A stretch of DNA of 23,075 nucleotides from an uncultured Pseudomonadota bacterium (GTDB lineage Bacteria; Pseudomonadota; Gammaproteobacteria; Burkholderiales; Eutrophovitaceae). This document shows, piece by piece, positions 7,868-17,386 of this stretch. Both the position numbers and the translations under genes were made by a program. Every line of letters starts with the position of its first letter. Position 1 is the stretch's first letter. The DNA is taken from positions 1 to 23,075 of the forward strand of contig CAJXPC010000001.1 in assembly GCA_913057845.1 (NCBI GenBank), written 5' to 3'. The notes below the pieces were generated by a model, which was not told the origin of the DNA, did not search any database, and saw only the letters and a program-made list of their open reading frames with translations.

Positions 7868-8275
7868 TTAACGAGGACCGCGTTCTTGCACTAGTTTTTC
7901 GAGGCGCGCAACGATTTCTTTAGGGGTTGTGTCTTGTAAAAGCAGTTCTTTGACGCCCATGTCCCTAAGGGGAATCACATCCTCGTCAGGCACAACGCCG
8001 CCCACGACAACAATTGTGTCTTCGGCATCCTTGTCTTTCAGTAGTCGCATGATCTTGGGGCAGATAGTCATGTGGGCGCCTGATAGCAGGCTCACGCCAA
8101 GAATATCAACGTCCTCTTGTACGGCTGCGTTCACTACCTCTTCAGGTGTTCGGTGTAAGCCGGTGTATATGACGTCCATGCCGGCATCTCGTAGGGTTCT
8201 GGCGACCACTTTGACGCCTCGGTCATGCCCGTCTAGCCCGACTTTCGCTAATAAAACTCGAATTGGTAAGCTCAT
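7868..8275 (-). CDS. hcmB: 2-hydroxyisobutyryl-CoA mutase, cobalamin-binding small subunit
   Basis: A 135-residue stand-alone B12-binding domain. It carries the base-off/His-on signature: DGHDRG near residues 15-20, where the His replaces dimethylbenzimidazole as the lower cobalt ligand, then SLLSGAH (SxL) near 62-68 and a VVVGGVVP glycine motif near 88-95. The length is that expected of a separate HcmB/IcmB subunit. Translation starts at ATG 8275 with AGGA 8 nt upstream. It is the first gene of the minus-strand run hcmB-meaH-hcmA-gammaCA-MATE and is preceded by a 280-bp non-coding region that should hold the promoter. It would pair with HcmA to form the active mutase. It is unlikely to serve IcmF, which has its own B12 domain. 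Confidence 0.9.
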   Translation of the reverse strand: MSLPIRVLLAKVGLDGHDRGVKVVARTLRDAGMDVIYTGLHRTPEEVVNAAVQEDVDILGVSLLSGAHMTICPKIMRLLKDKDAEDTIVVVGGVVPDEDVIPLRDMGVKELLLQDTTPKEIVARLEKLVQERGPR

Positions 8276-8555
8276 GAGTGGTTCCTAACCCAACATTAAA
8301 TAGATTAAAGTAAGCGCACACTATCATCATTGATCATTCATTATAATGATATGATGTCAACCTTGTGTACACGGCCGGCTTTGTGATTATCAAATAAATT
8401 ATTGTATACGGAATGCAATAATAATGCTTAGTAAGCCCGAAGTCTAAAAATCCAGCTCAAACTGTTGCTATTAATTTGATCTGTAATTCTCCCTGAAGTT
8501 TATGGATTCAGTCGGCAGAAGCGTAGGCCAACCAGCTTCTGCCGAAATATTGGTG
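8276..8555. other. Non-coding region between icmF and hcmB, with nested inverted repeat
   Basis: A 280-bp A/T-rich gap expected to carry the hcm promoter (minus strand) and the 3' end of icmF. At 8325-8356 there is a nested inverted repeat: outer CATCAT/ATGATG and inner ATCATT/AATGAT around CATTAT. On the minus strand TTGACA (8355-8360) and TATAAT (8340-8345) are both perfect boxes, but only 9 bp separate them, so they cannot form one normal sigma70 promoter. GTGTACAC (8365-8372) is an 8-bp palindrome. An icmF-proximal hairpin is listed separately. No ORF or RNA gene is recognisable. Confidence 0.55.
8512..8545 (-). terminator. Strong hairpin downstream of icmF
   Basis: A perfect 11-bp inverted repeat, TCGGCAGAAGC (8512-8522) and GCTTCTGCCGA (8535-8545), with a 12-nt loop, starts 10 nt after the icmF stop codon on the minus strand. 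The stem is GC-rich, but the sequence after it in the direction of transcription (CTGAATCC...) is not a U-tract. It is therefore either a weak or factor-assisted terminator or a 3'-end stabilising hairpin that marks the end of the ilvB-IPFOR-icmF transcript. Confidence 0.55.
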
Positions 8556-11500
8556 CTACATAGACCTTCGATATTTCCCGCCCACCTCAAATAAAGCATG
8601 GCTGATTTGTCCTAGCGAACATACGTGAACGGCATCCATGAGGACTTCGAATACGTTTTGATTTTGAATGACGGCAGTTTGCAGCCGCTCCAGCATCATC
8701 GGGGATTCGCCGCTGTGTTGCTCTTGGAAAGTTTGGAGTCGGTTGAGTTGAGACTGCTTCTCTTCTTCGGAGGAGCGAATTAAATCGACCGTTTCCGGTG
8801 TTGTGTCCCCGTTCGGATTTAGGAATGTATTAACGCCGATTAGCGGATAGCTGCCATCATGTTTTTTGTGCTCATAATACATTGACTCTTCCTGGATCTT
8901 CCCTCTTTGGTATCCTAGTTCCATGGCCCCTAAAACGCCCCCGCGCTCGGAAATTGATTCGAATTCCTTTAGCACGGATTCTTCCACCAAGTCGGTGAGT
9001 TCTTCAATAATAAAGCTGCCTTGGCTGGAGTTTTCATTTTTCGCCAGGCCCCATTCACGATTGATGATTAACTGTATTGCCATGGCGCGACGCACACTCT
9101 CTTCTGTAGGTGTGGTGATGGCCTCATCATAGGCATTTGTGTGCAGAGAGTTGGCATTATCATAAGTCGCGATTAGGGCTTGTAGTGTGGTTCTGATGTC
9201 ATTGAAGTCAATTTCTTGCGCGTGCAGCGATCGACCGGATGTTTGGCAGTGGTATTTGAGTTTTTGAGATCTCTCGTTTGCTCCGTACCGGTCTCGCATC
9301 GCGACAGCCCATATCCTTCGAGCCACTCTACCGATTACGGTGTATTCGGGATCCATTCCATTACTGAAAAAGAAACTCAAATTTGGTGCGAAATCATCAA
9401 TTTTCATGCCGCGCGCTAGATAAGCTTCAACGAATGAAAATCCGTTACTTAGCGTAAATGCAAGTTGTGAAAGCGGATTGGCTCCAGCTTCGGCAATATG
9501 GTAGCCGGAGATGGAGACCGAGTAGAAGTTCCTGACATTTTGGTCTATGAAGTACTGCTGTACGTCACCCATGACTTTTAAACTGAACTCAGTAGAAAAA
9601 ATGCATGTGTTTTGTCCCTGATCTTCTTTGAGAATGTCAGCTTGCACTGTTCCTCTCACGGAGTTTAGGGTTTGTTTTTTGATACTATCTTTTTCGGCTA
9701 CAGAGGGTTCTCGGCCTTCTTTTTCCTTGAACTTGTCGTACTGTTGATCGATCGCAGTGTTCATAAACATGGCGAGAATCGTTGGTGCTGGCCCATTGAT
9801 CGTCATGGAAACGCTGTTCGTTGGCGCACAGAGATCAAATCCCGAGTAGAGAACTTTCATGTCCTCAAGTGTGGCAATCGATACGCCTGAGTTACCAATT
9901 TTCCCGTATATGTCGGGTCTTAGGTCTGGATCAAAGCCGTATAACGTAACGGAGTCGAAAGCTGTTGATAGTCGTTTTGCTGGCATATCTTTAGATAAAA
10001 GATGAAAGCGTTTGTTTGTTCTAAACGCATCCCCTTCGCCCGCAAACATTCTTGTTGGGTCTTCATTTTCTCTTTTAAAAGGAAATGCGCCTCCGGTGAA
10101 TGGGAAATATCCGGGGACGTTCTCGAGCATTAGCCATTTAAGAATTTCACCATGGTCCTCAAATTTAGGTAATGAGACCCGAGGTATCAGACTCCCCGAT
10201 AAGGTCTGATATTTAAGTTCGGTACGAATCTCTTGTTCTCGTATTGTTACAACGTGGTGCTCTCCCGAGTATGCACTTTGGAGTTTTGGCCAATTAGAGA
10301 GGAGGTTTTTGCTATCTGGATGAAGTTGACGGTCTCGCTCTGAGGCCAAACGTTGAATGTGCGACACATCCTCATCTGTCTCTTCCTTCACTATGGCAGC
10401 CACAGATTGGAGTTGTTGACGTTCGCGTGCTATGAGTGATTCGCTGACCACGCGCTTTTTGTATGAACGTACGGTATCTGAAATTTCCGCAAGGTACCGC
10501 GCTCTATCAGGCGGAATAATACTGGTAATGTTTGTCGAGCATTTACCTTCGACGGTAGGTAGTTTTCTGCCTACTCGCACCAGGCCATGGTCAACCAGAG
10601 CATCGGCGACAGTGTGGTAGAGCGCGGTAACCCCGCCATCATTGAATCGCGATGCGGTCGTTCCGAAAACGGGCATTGCACTCGGACTTTGGTTGAATTT
10701 CTGTTGATTGCGTTGATATTGTTTTGATACGTCCCGAAGTGCGTCTTCAGCGCCACGGCGATCAAATTTGTTGATCGCAACGAGATCAGCAAAGTCAAGC
10801 ATGTCTATCTTCTCAAGTTGGCTGGGTGCGCCGTATTCTGGAGTCATGACGTATAGGGATAAATCTACAAAAGGCACAATTGCGGCATCACCTTGGCCAA
10901 TGCCTGAGGTTTCGATGATGATTAAATCAAATCCGCCACATTTACATGCCGCTATAGCTCCAGGCAGGCAATCAGCTACCTCGCTCCCCCCGTTTCGGGT
11001 GGCGAGTGAGCGCATATATATTTTCACGCCGTCGAGCGCATTCATTCGAATGCGATCACCCAATAAAGCGCCGCCGGTTTTACGTCTAGATGGATCCACT
11101 GCTATGACTGCGATGTTGAGATTGTCCCCCTCATCAAGCCTAAACCGTCGAATTAGTTCATCGGTCAAAGAGGATTTCCCTGCCCCTCCAGTGCCAGTTA
11201 TTCCTAAGACAGGAATCTTGCCCGCCAAACTCTCCGCGTGGTCCAACACGCTTTGATAGAAATCGCCATCTATAGATTTATCTTCGATAGCTGAGATCAC
11301 TCTCGCAATCTCACCGTGAGCAGATTTGGAGATTGAGTCAAGGGATCCTACTAAAGCGGGTGATTTCGCCTCCCGTGCTCGTTGGATCATGTCGTCGATC
11401 ATTCCCTGAAGACCCATGGTGGCACCATCTTCGGGGGAGTAAATTTTCGATACGCCGTATTCGTGTAGCTCTTTAATTTCAGATGGAACGATGACGCCAC

Positions 11501-11822
11501 CCCCCCCGCCAAACACCTGAATATGTCCGGCGCCTCTTTCGCGGAGCAGGTCGATCATATATTTGAAATATTCGATATGACCGCCTTGATAAGAGCTAAC
11601 AGCGATGCCTTTCGCATCCTCTTGAACCGCAGCTGTAACGATTTCGTCAACAGAGCGATTGTGTCCGAGGTGAACAACTTCCGTACCGCTGCCTTGCAGC
11701 ATTCGTCTTATGATATTAATAGAGGCATCATGGCCATCGAAAAGGCTGGCAGCAGTCACAAATCTTACTTTTGCCCCAATGCTGGTGGGCTTGGTAAGCG
11801 GGTCGTCTTTTAAGTTTGTCAT
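8556..11822 (-). CDS. icmF: Fused isobutyryl-CoA mutase IcmF (B12 domain, G-protein, mutase)
   Basis: A 1088-residue single-chain B12 enzyme interconverting isobutyryl-CoA and n-butyryl-CoA. Order of domains: cobalamin-binding (about 15-155, lower-ligand His31 in DGHD, SSYQGGH, GGGGGV); MeaB-like GTPase (about 200-420, P-loop GTGGAGKSS 210-218, ETSGIGQ 304-310, NKFD 351-354); linker (about 420-540); mutase barrel (about 545-1088). The specificity residues are Phe593 (RMFAGEG) and Gln737 (DQGQNTC), the pair used by IcmF, not the Tyr/Arg of methylmalonyl-CoA mutase. SGYHIAEAG carries the active-site His. The length is normal for IcmF. It lies 114 bp after the 2-oxoacid ferredoxin oxidoreductase, which could supply isobutyryl-CoA. 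Translation starts at ATG 11822 with only a weak GAG upstream. Some IcmF proteins also accept isovaleryl- or pivalyl-CoA. Confidence 0.95.
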   Translation of the reverse strand: MTNLKDDPLTKPTSIGAKVRFVTAASLFDGHDASINIIRRMLQGSGTEVVHLGHNRSVDEIVTAAVQEDAKGIAVSSYQGGHIEYFKYMIDLLRERGAGHIQVFGGGGGVIVPSEIKELHEYGVSKIYSPEDGATMGLQGMIDDMIQRAREAKSPALVGSLDSISKSAHGEIARVISAIEDKSIDGDFYQSVLDHAESLAGKIPVLGITGTGGAGKSSLTDELIRRFRLDEGDNLNIAVIAVDPSRRKTGGALLGDRIRMNALDGVKIYMRSLATRNGGSEVADCLPGAIAACKCGGFDLIIIETSGIGQGDAAIVPFVDLSLYVMTPEYGAPSQLEKIDMLDFADLVAINKFDRRGAEDALRDVSKQYQRNQQKFNQSPSAMPVFGTTASRFNDGGVTALYHTVADALVDHGLVRVGRKLPTVEGKCSTNITSIIPPDRARYLAEISDTVRSYKKRVVSESLIARERQQLQSVAAIVKEETDEDVSHIQRLASERDRQLHPDSKNLLSNWPKLQSAYSGEHHVVTIREQEIRTELKYQTLSGSLIPRVSLPKFEDHGEILKWLMLENVPGYFPFTGGAFPFKRENEDPTRMFAGEGDAFRTNKRFHLLSKDMPAKRLSTAFDSVTLYGFDPDLRPDIYGKIGNSGVSIATLEDMKVLYSGFDLCAPTNSVSMTINGPAPTILAMFMNTAIDQQYDKFKEKEGREPSVAEKDSIKKQTLNSVRGTVQADILKEDQGQNTCIFSTEFSLKVMGDVQQYFIDQNVRNFYSVSISGYHIAEAGANPLSQLAFTLSNGFSFVEAYLARGMKIDDFAPNLSFFFSNGMDPEYTVIGRVARRIWAVAMRDRYGANERSQKLKYHCQTSGRSLHAQEIDFNDIRTTLQALIATYDNANSLHTNAYDEAITTPTEESVRRAMAIQLIINREWGLAKNENSSQGSFIIEELTDLVEESVLKEFESISERGGVLGAMELGYQRGKIQEESMYYEHKKHDGSYPLIGVNTFLNPNGDTTPETVDLIRSSEEEKQSQLNRLQTFQEQHSGESPMMLERLQTAVIQNQNVFEVLMDAVHVCSLGQISHALFEVGGKYRRSM

Positions 11823-11936
11823 TAGTTCTCGGTGCTCAAAATGAAAGGTGTAGAGCTATCGTAAAATTTTTTACAGGCCCTGCGGCTCTTTTAATAAATC
11901 ATTTGCCTCATCAAAAGTGTGATCGCTTTATTGTTT

Positions 11937-14900
11937 TTACGCTGCTTTTTGCCCAGTTCCTTCATAAGCTTTTTCACGAATTTGGCCCCAGCGCGCATAA
12001 AATCTATCGATCGCCTCCAATTTTACATGACCATAGCCTCTTATTTCCGATGGTAGCGCAATGACCTCCTTCAGCGCAGCTGTAGTAAAAGCCGCTGAGC
12101 CGTCGAGGCTTTCCTCAACCATAGTGATGTAATCGTCCACCAGCTGTCTTTCTTTTCTTCGTTCGTCAGTTTTTCCAAAAAGATCCAGAGCCGACCCTCG
12201 AAGGAATTTCAACTTGGCGAGCGGTTTGAAAAGATACCTCATCCAGCCGCCGTATTCTGTTTTGATTAAATGCCCCTTTGCGTCTCGTTTTGCAAATAAA
12301 GGGGGGGCTAAGTTAAAGCGTATCTTAAAGTTCCCGTCGAACGTGTCACGCAGGTTCTTCAAGAAGGCGGGGTCAGCGTACATTCTCGCGATTTCATATT
12401 CGTCTTTATAAGCCATGAGATCAAATAAATGTCTCGCAAAGGATATGCTCAGTGATTGTTTTTCTTCGTGTGATTCATTGCGTGATTCATTTTGTTTGTG
12501 TATGCGCAGGACTTCGCTTTCATAACGCTTGGCATAAGCATGATTTTGGTATCGAGTCAGTCGCTTGATCCGGTCATCGAGTATGTCGAAGAGAGACGCC
12601 GTGTCGTGCTCCAACTCAGGTTTATTCGGGTTTGCCCGTTCAGTAACAGTGGCTTCATCGATGGCGGCATAGCGTCCCCAAAGAAATGCTTCTTTATTCG
12701 CTTCTGTAGCAACGCCGTTCAGTTCGATAGCCTTTATAAGAGATGCTTCTGCTAGCGGGACCCGTCCTTTTTGGAACGCTAAGCCGAGCATAAAGAGGTT
12801 GGTTGCAATTGAGTCTCCGAGTAAGCGTGTCGCGAGCTGTGTGGCGTTGATGAATGTAGCCTGATTCGCTACAGATTCGTTGATGACTGTCGCGAGTTGT
12901 GCTTTGGGGAACTCCCAATCTCTATCTTGCGTGAACGCTCCGGTGGGCTGATCATGGGTATTGATGATCGCCGTCGTTCTCCCCGAGCGTGTTTTTGAAA
13001 TAGCGTCTTGACCGCCAGCAGTTAGCATATCGCACCCTAGCAATAGATCAGCTTCTCCAGTTGCAATTCGTTGAGCGCGTATTTGACGATCTTGTTGGGT
13101 GATACGGACGTGAGAAGTAACGGCCCCATTTTTTTGGGACATGCCTGTCATATCAAGTACAGAAATTCCTTTTTTTTCAAGGTGTGCTGCCATGCCAAGA
13201 AGAGCGCCTACTGTTATGACGCCAGTACCCCCGATACCTGTAATATAAATATTGTATGGGTCTTCGCCAAGTGTTGGAATGGTTGGCGTAGGCAAATTTG
13301 GCAATTCAGCGGAATCATTGATCTTCAGTCTTGATTTCTTCGGTATGCCCCCCTCTATCGTCACAAAGCTGGGGCAAAATCCTTTTGCGCAGGAGTAGTC
13401 TTGATTGCATGATGACTGGTCAATCGTTCTTTTTCGGCCAAGCACTGTTTCGATGGGAAGTATTGATGTGCAATTTGACGCTAAGCCACAGTCACCACAA
13501 CCTTCGCACACATCGGTGTTGATATATAAACGTTTTTTGGGTTTTGGGAGCTCGCCGGTCTTGCGTCGTCGCCTTTTTTCTGCAGCGCACGTTTGATCAT
13601 AGATTAAGATGGAAGCGCCTTTTATGCGTTGCATTTCTTCTTGAGTGATTGCTAATTCGTCTCGGTGAACGATTTTGGTCGGGGCCTTGATTGTGTGGTT
13701 GCCGCGGTATCGGCCGAGATCCTCAGTGACCACAACAATTTCTTTGATGCCTTCGCTGTAGAGTTGTTCAACAATCATCGGGACGGTCAAAATGCCATCA
13801 ATTGGTTGCCCGCCGGTCATTGCGACGACATCGTTATAAAGAATTTTATAGGTGATGTTAATGCCCGCGGCGATGGATGCGCGTATCGCGAGTGAGCCTG
13901 AGTGGAAATACGTCCCATCACCTAAGTTGGCGAAAACATGACCTCTCTTTGAGAACGGCGCTTGGCCAATCCAGGCAACTCCCTCGCCGCCCATTTGCGA
14001 CATGGTTTTGTTCTGCTTTGGATAAATTGCGGTTGCCATGACGTGGCAACCAATTCCGGCAAGAGCAAGACTCCCTTCGGGAACTTTTGTTGAGGAGTTA
14101 TGAGGGCAGCCGGAACAGTACCAAGCAGGACGATGTGGGGTATCTACTGCCCGTGCTAGAACCGCCTCTTTAGAATCTAGAAAGTTGAGTTGAGCCGTTA
14201 GCTCGGCGCTGTTATGAAATCGATTTATTCGCGACGCAATGACCCTGGCAATTTGTGCAACGGAAAAATCCGCCTTCGCAGGTAGCAGCCACTCTCCTCG
14301 CTGACGGACCCATTCTCCTTTGTCATCAAATTTTCCAATAATCCTTGGGCGAACGCTTGGATCCCAGTTGTAGAGTTGCTCCTTAAGTTGATATTCGACC
14401 ATCTGTCGTTTTTCCTCGACAACGAGAATTTCCTGAAGCCCACGAGAAAACTCCCTGATGCCGTCGGGCTCAAGGGGCCAAGGCATGGTTACTTTAAACA
14501 GTCGTATACCAACGTTGGTGACCTCTGATTCGGATATCCCTAATTCGTCTAGAGCTTCAAGAACGTCCATGTAGGATTTTCCAGAGGCAACGATACCGAG
14601 TTTGGCGCTTGGGCAATCAATGGTGATATGGTTAAGGCGATTGGCCCTGGAGTAGGCAAGTGCTGCGTAGATTTTATAATCTTGCATCAATGCTTCTTGG
14701 TCTCGAGCTTGGACGCCTAAGGTTTTGCTTGATAGCCGGCAATTGAGCCCACCTGCTGGCATGATGAAGTCATCAGGAATGATAATTTCGGGTTGAAGAA
14801 CATCTGCGTTAATCGAGGCTGAAGATTCGACTGTGTCTGCCAATGCTTTAAATCCAACTGCGCAACCTGAGAAGCGAGACATGGCAAAGCCATGCAACCC

Positions 14901-15440
14901 TAATGTTAAATATTCCTCGACGTTACTCGGATAGAGCACCGGAATCATTGATGCAGAAAAGAGGTGATCGCTTTGGTGTGGCAGGGTTGATGAGTATGCT
15001 CCGTGATCATCCCCGGCAACGAGAAGCACGCCTCCATGTTTGGAGGTGCCGTGATAATTCAAATGTTTAAATACATCTCCGCAACGGTCAACGCCGGGCC
15101 CTTTGCCATACCAAAGACCAAAGATGCCATCGTATTCTGTGTTGCCTGTAAGGTGGACTTGTTGCGTCCCCCAAACGGCTGTTGCCGCCAGTTCTTCATT
15201 GACGCCAGGGACAAATTTGACATTGTGCGCATCCAGATAGGGGGCGGCTTTCCATAGAGCCTCATCAAGCCCGCCAAGTGGAGATCCTCGGTAACCGGAA
15301 ACGAATCCACCCGTCTTTAGGCCGAGGGCCTCATCGCGCTGTTGTTGCACGAGCATCAAGCGGACTAATGCTTGGATTCCGGTGAGATAAACCCGACCAC
15401 CGGTTGCAACGTATTTATCTTCGAGAGTTACTAATTTCAT
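11937..15440 (-). CDS. Indolepyruvate/2-oxoacid ferredoxin oxidoreductase, fused single chain
   Basis: A 1167-residue fused enzyme that oxidatively decarboxylates aryl or branched 2-oxoacids to acyl-CoA, CO2 and reduced ferredoxin. Order of domains: N-terminal pyrimidine-binding region (GFVSGYRGSPLGG, about 44-56); ThDP-binding region entered through WYCSGCPHNSST and GDG; cysteine-rich Fe-S segment (CEGCGDCGLASNC and CNQDYSCAKGFCP) for a [4Fe-4S] cluster; then the gamma-type catalytic domain (GIGGTGVITVGALL, MTGMSQKNGAVTSHV). This is the proteobacterial fused architecture, in contrast to the two-subunit IorAB of archaea. Ribosome site AAGGA lies 7 nt before ATG 15440. It lies between ilvB (75 bp) and icmF (114 bp). 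With IcmF next door, 2-oxoisovalerate to isobutyryl-CoA is a likely reaction, but phenylpyruvate or indolepyruvate cannot be excluded. Confidence 0.93.
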   Translation of the reverse strand: MKLVTLEDKYVATGGRVYLTGIQALVRLMLVQQQRDEALGLKTGGFVSGYRGSPLGGLDEALWKAAPYLDAHNVKFVPGVNEELAATAVWGTQQVHLTGNTEYDGIFGLWYGKGPGVDRCGDVFKHLNYHGTSKHGGVLLVAGDDHGAYSSTLPHQSDHLFSASMIPVLYPSNVEEYLTLGLHGFAMSRFSGCAVGFKALADTVESSASINADVLQPEIIIPDDFIMPAGGLNCRLSSKTLGVQARDQEALMQDYKIYAALAYSRANRLNHITIDCPSAKLGIVASGKSYMDVLEALDELGISESEVTNVGIRLFKVTMPWPLEPDGIREFSRGLQEILVVEEKRQMVEYQLKEQLYNWDPSVRPRIIGKFDDKGEWVRQRGEWLLPAKADFSVAQIARVIASRINRFHNSAELTAQLNFLDSKEAVLARAVDTPHRPAWYCSGCPHNSSTKVPEGSLALAGIGCHVMATAIYPKQNKTMSQMGGEGVAWIGQAPFSKRGHVFANLGDGTYFHSGSLAIRASIAAGINITYKILYNDVVAMTGGQPIDGILTVPMIVEQLYSEGIKEIVVVTEDLGRYRGNHTIKAPTKIVHRDELAITQEEMQRIKGASILIYDQTCAAEKRRRRKTGELPKPKKRLYINTDVCEGCGDCGLASNCTSILPIETVLGRKRTIDQSSCNQDYSCAKGFCPSFVTIEGGIPKKSRLKINDSAELPNLPTPTIPTLGEDPYNIYITGIGGTGVITVGALLGMAAHLEKKGISVLDMTGMSQKNGAVTSHVRITQQDRQIRAQRIATGEADLLLGCDMLTAGGQDAISKTRSGRTTAIINTHDQPTGAFTQDRDWEFPKAQLATVINESVANQATFINATQLATRLLGDSIATNLFMLGLAFQKGRVPLAEASLIKAIELNGVATEANKEAFLWGRYAAIDEATVTERANPNKPELEHDTASLFDILDDRIKRLTRYQNHAYAKRYESEVLRIHKQNESRNESHEEKQSLSISFARHLFDLMAYKDEYEIARMYADPAFLKNLRDTFDGNFKIRFNLAPPLFAKRDAKGHLIKTEYGGWMRYLFKPLAKLKFLRGSALDLFGKTDERRKERQLVDDYITMVEESLDGSAAFTTAALKEVIALPSEIRGYGHVKLEAIDRFYARWGQIREKAYEGTGQKAA

Positions 15441-15515
15441 CGACTTATCCTTTTGGGATTTGATGTTAGGGCCGAGTGGTGGTTGGATAAACCGCGTTTC
15501 GGGTCTTGCGTATCG

Positions 15516-17288
15516 TTAGGCTGAATCTTCTCGGTAGAACACGCCCTCCTTAAGAAGAATTTGGTTGTGAGGTACCCCAGCCGGCATCATGGGGAAACAG
15601 TTTTCTTGCTTTTCTACCGCGACCTCTAAAAAATATGGGCCAGCATGTTTTAAGCAACGTTCGATTGCATCATCTAGGTCACGTGGCTTTGTAATCCGCT
15701 CCGCTGCCCACCCAAATCCTCGCGCTACTGAAACAAAATCTGGAAGCGCTTCGGTGTAGCTGTGGCTATAACGCCCACCATAGTTGAATTCTTGCCACTG
15801 GCGAACCATACCCATACACTCGTTATTCGACAAAATCACCTTGACGGGGGTGTTATGTTGGACGGCTGTTGAGAGTTCTTGAATGTTCATTAAGATAGAG
15901 GCATCTCCAGAAACGCAAATCACAGTTTTCTCTGGGTGCGCGACTTGAGCGCCTATGGCGGCAGGTAAGCCATACCCCATTGTGCCTGCGCCGCCAGAGG
16001 TCAGCCAGTGACCCGGTTTTTCAAATAACAAGTGTTGAGCTGCCCACATTTGATGTTGGCCAACATCGGTTGCAATGATCGGGTTTGTGTTCTTGGTCGC
16101 TTTTTGGATGGCCTGCATCAGCGATTGAGGGACGATCGTATCTTCTTTGGTCTCAAAGTTCAGCGAATTGACGCTTTGCCAGCGTTGGATCTGCTTCCAC
16201 CACGGTTGTATGTCTGACTGAGTATCGATTGTTGTTTCTAGTGCTTTGATGAGTGCCGATAAAACGACTCCGCAATCTCCTGCGAGTCCGACATCGACGC
16301 GCACCAGTCTGTTAATTGAGCTAGGGTCAATATCAATATGAATTTTCTTTGAGTGTGGGGCAAACGTTGCCACGTCTCCCGTAACCCGGTCGTCAAAGCG
16401 AGCGCCAACACATACGATGAGATCTGAGTCATGTAGGGCTAAATTTGCTTCGAGAGTGCCGTGCATGCCGGGCATTCCGATAAATTGCGGATGAGAGCCT
16501 GGAAACGCTCCAAGTCCCATTAGTGTGAGGGTGCAGGGCGCTTGGGTCATCTGTATTAGTTTTGCGAATATTTCACACGCTGTCGATCCTGAATTGATTA
16601 AGCCCCCACCGCCATAAATAATTGGTTTTTTTGCTCGAAGTATTAGTTCGACAGCCTGATTGATGTCGTTCCCGGAGGGTGGGTCGCGCTTGGATTTGGT
16701 CTGCGATGGGGGGGCATCTTCTGTATTGATCAGTTGAGCTTGAATGTCCTTTGGAAAATCGATGAGCACTGGGCCAGGTCTTCCAGACGTGGCGTGTTGA
16801 TGTGCCTCTTCAGTGCGACGAACAACCTCATCGATGCTGAGAATTTGAGTCTGCCATTTGGTCACGGTTTTGGCGATGCCCATCGCATCACATTCTTGAA
16901 ATGCCTGAGTTCCTATGAGTGGTTTGGCGACTTGTCCGCTGATACAAATAATAGGAATGGAATCGCTGATTGCATCAAGTAGCCCGGTTGTAGTGTTGCT
17001 CATGCCTGGTCCGGATGTAACCAGAACGACACCTGGTTTTCCGGTGGTGCGCGCATAACCCTCTGCCGCATGAACGGCCGCTTGTTCATGCCGAACCAAA
17101 ATATGGCGAAGCCGTTTTTCGCCATAGAGCGCATCGTAAATCGGCAATACTGCGCCACCGGGGTAGCCAAAAACAGTATCCACCCCCAAATTGACTAAGG
17201 TTTCAACCAGAGCACTGGCTCCCGACCTTGGAGGGGTCGTGTGGGAGCCAGTGGTAGTCGCTACGGGGGTAGTCGTTAAAGTTTCCAT
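15516..17288 (-). CDS. ilvB: Acetolactate synthase, large (catalytic) subunit
   Basis: A 590-residue ThDP/FAD enzyme of the anabolic AHAS type, condensing pyruvate with pyruvate or 2-oxobutyrate for valine, leucine and isoleucine synthesis. Catalytic Glu68 lies in [37 protein letters not shown] and FDDRVTGD support the core and FAD regions. [12 protein letters not shown] with a later [18 protein letters not shown] gives the ThDP site and the AHAS-specific active-site segment. A Thr-rich, low-complexity stretch of about 20 residues precedes the domain. ATG 17288 is preferred over TTG 17294, though neither has a Shine-Dalgarno sequence. No ilvN regulatory subunit is adjacent, so it must be encoded elsewhere or be absent. 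It is divergent from an Lrp/AsnC gene and lies 5 nt from an 18-bp palindrome, so control by that regulator is likely. Confidence 0.93.
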   Translation of the reverse strand: METLTTTPVATTTGSHTTPPRSGASALVETLVNLGVDTVFGYPGGAVLPIYDALYGEKRLRHILVRHEQAAVHAAEGYARTTGKPGVVLVTSGPGMSNTTTGLLDAISDSIPIICISGQVAKPLIGTQAFQECDAMGIAKTVTKWQTQILSIDEVVRRTEEAHQHATSGRPGPVLIDFPKDIQAQLINTEDAPPSQTKSKRDPPSGNDINQAVELILRAKKPIIYGGGGLINSGSTACEIFAKLIQMTQAPCTLTLMGLGAFPGSHPQFIGMPGMHGTLEANLALHDSDLIVCVGARFDDRVTGDVATFAPHSKKIHIDIDPSSINRLVRVDVGLAGDCGVVLSALIKALETTIDTQSDIQPWWKQIQRWQSVNSLNFETKEDTIVPQSLMQAIQKATKNTNPIIATDVGQHQMWAAQHLLFEKPGHWLTSGGAGTMGYGLPAAIGAQVAHPEKTVICVSGDASILMNIQELSTAVQHNTPVKVILSNNECMGMVRQWQEFNYGGRYSHSYTEALPDFVSVARGFGWAAERITKPRDLDDAIERCLKHAGPYFLEVAVEKQENCFPMMPAGVPHNQILLKEGVFYREDSA

Positions 17289-17293
17289 GTTCA

Positions 17294-17311
17294 AAGCTTA
17301 TAGATAAGCTT
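17294..17311. promoter_or_regulatory. 18-bp palindrome before ilvB, candidate operator
   Basis: AAGCTTAT-AG-ATAAGCTT is an 8-2-8 inverted repeat ending 5 nt before the ilvB ATG. It lies in the ilvB/Lrp divergent region and could bind the Lrp-type regulator. In the ilvB mRNA it could also fold over the translation start, where no Shine-Dalgarno sequence is visible. Confidence 0.5.
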
Positions 17312-17322
17312 GCGGAAAGTGC

Positions 17323-17357
17323 TTCTTATTTTCTAATAAAATCGGATATAATAAGAA
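17323..17357 (+). promoter_or_regulatory. Promoter and inverted repeat upstream of the Lrp-type gene
   Basis: TATAAT (17347-17352) is a perfect -10 box 34 bp before the regulator ATG, with a weak -35 (TTCTTA, 17323-17328, spacing 18). TTCTTATT (17323-17330) and AATAAGAA (17350-17357) form an inverted repeat that brackets the promoter, a layout consistent with autoregulation by an Lrp/AsnC protein. The spacer is very A/T-rich, which fits Lrp-family DNA preference. Confidence 0.5.
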
Positions 17358-17386
17358 AAATTTCCTTATTTTTTATAAAAATTAGC

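Noticed and set aside
8340..8360. TTGACA and TATAAT as one sigma70 promoter for hcmB
   Set aside because: The spacing is only 9 bp instead of about 17, so they cannot function as a pair.
10768..11256. 162-residue open frame on the plus strand inside icmF
   Set aside because: Antisense shadow of a well-supported coding region, with no recognisable domain; the same holds for 7278-7724 inside the MeaB-type gene.
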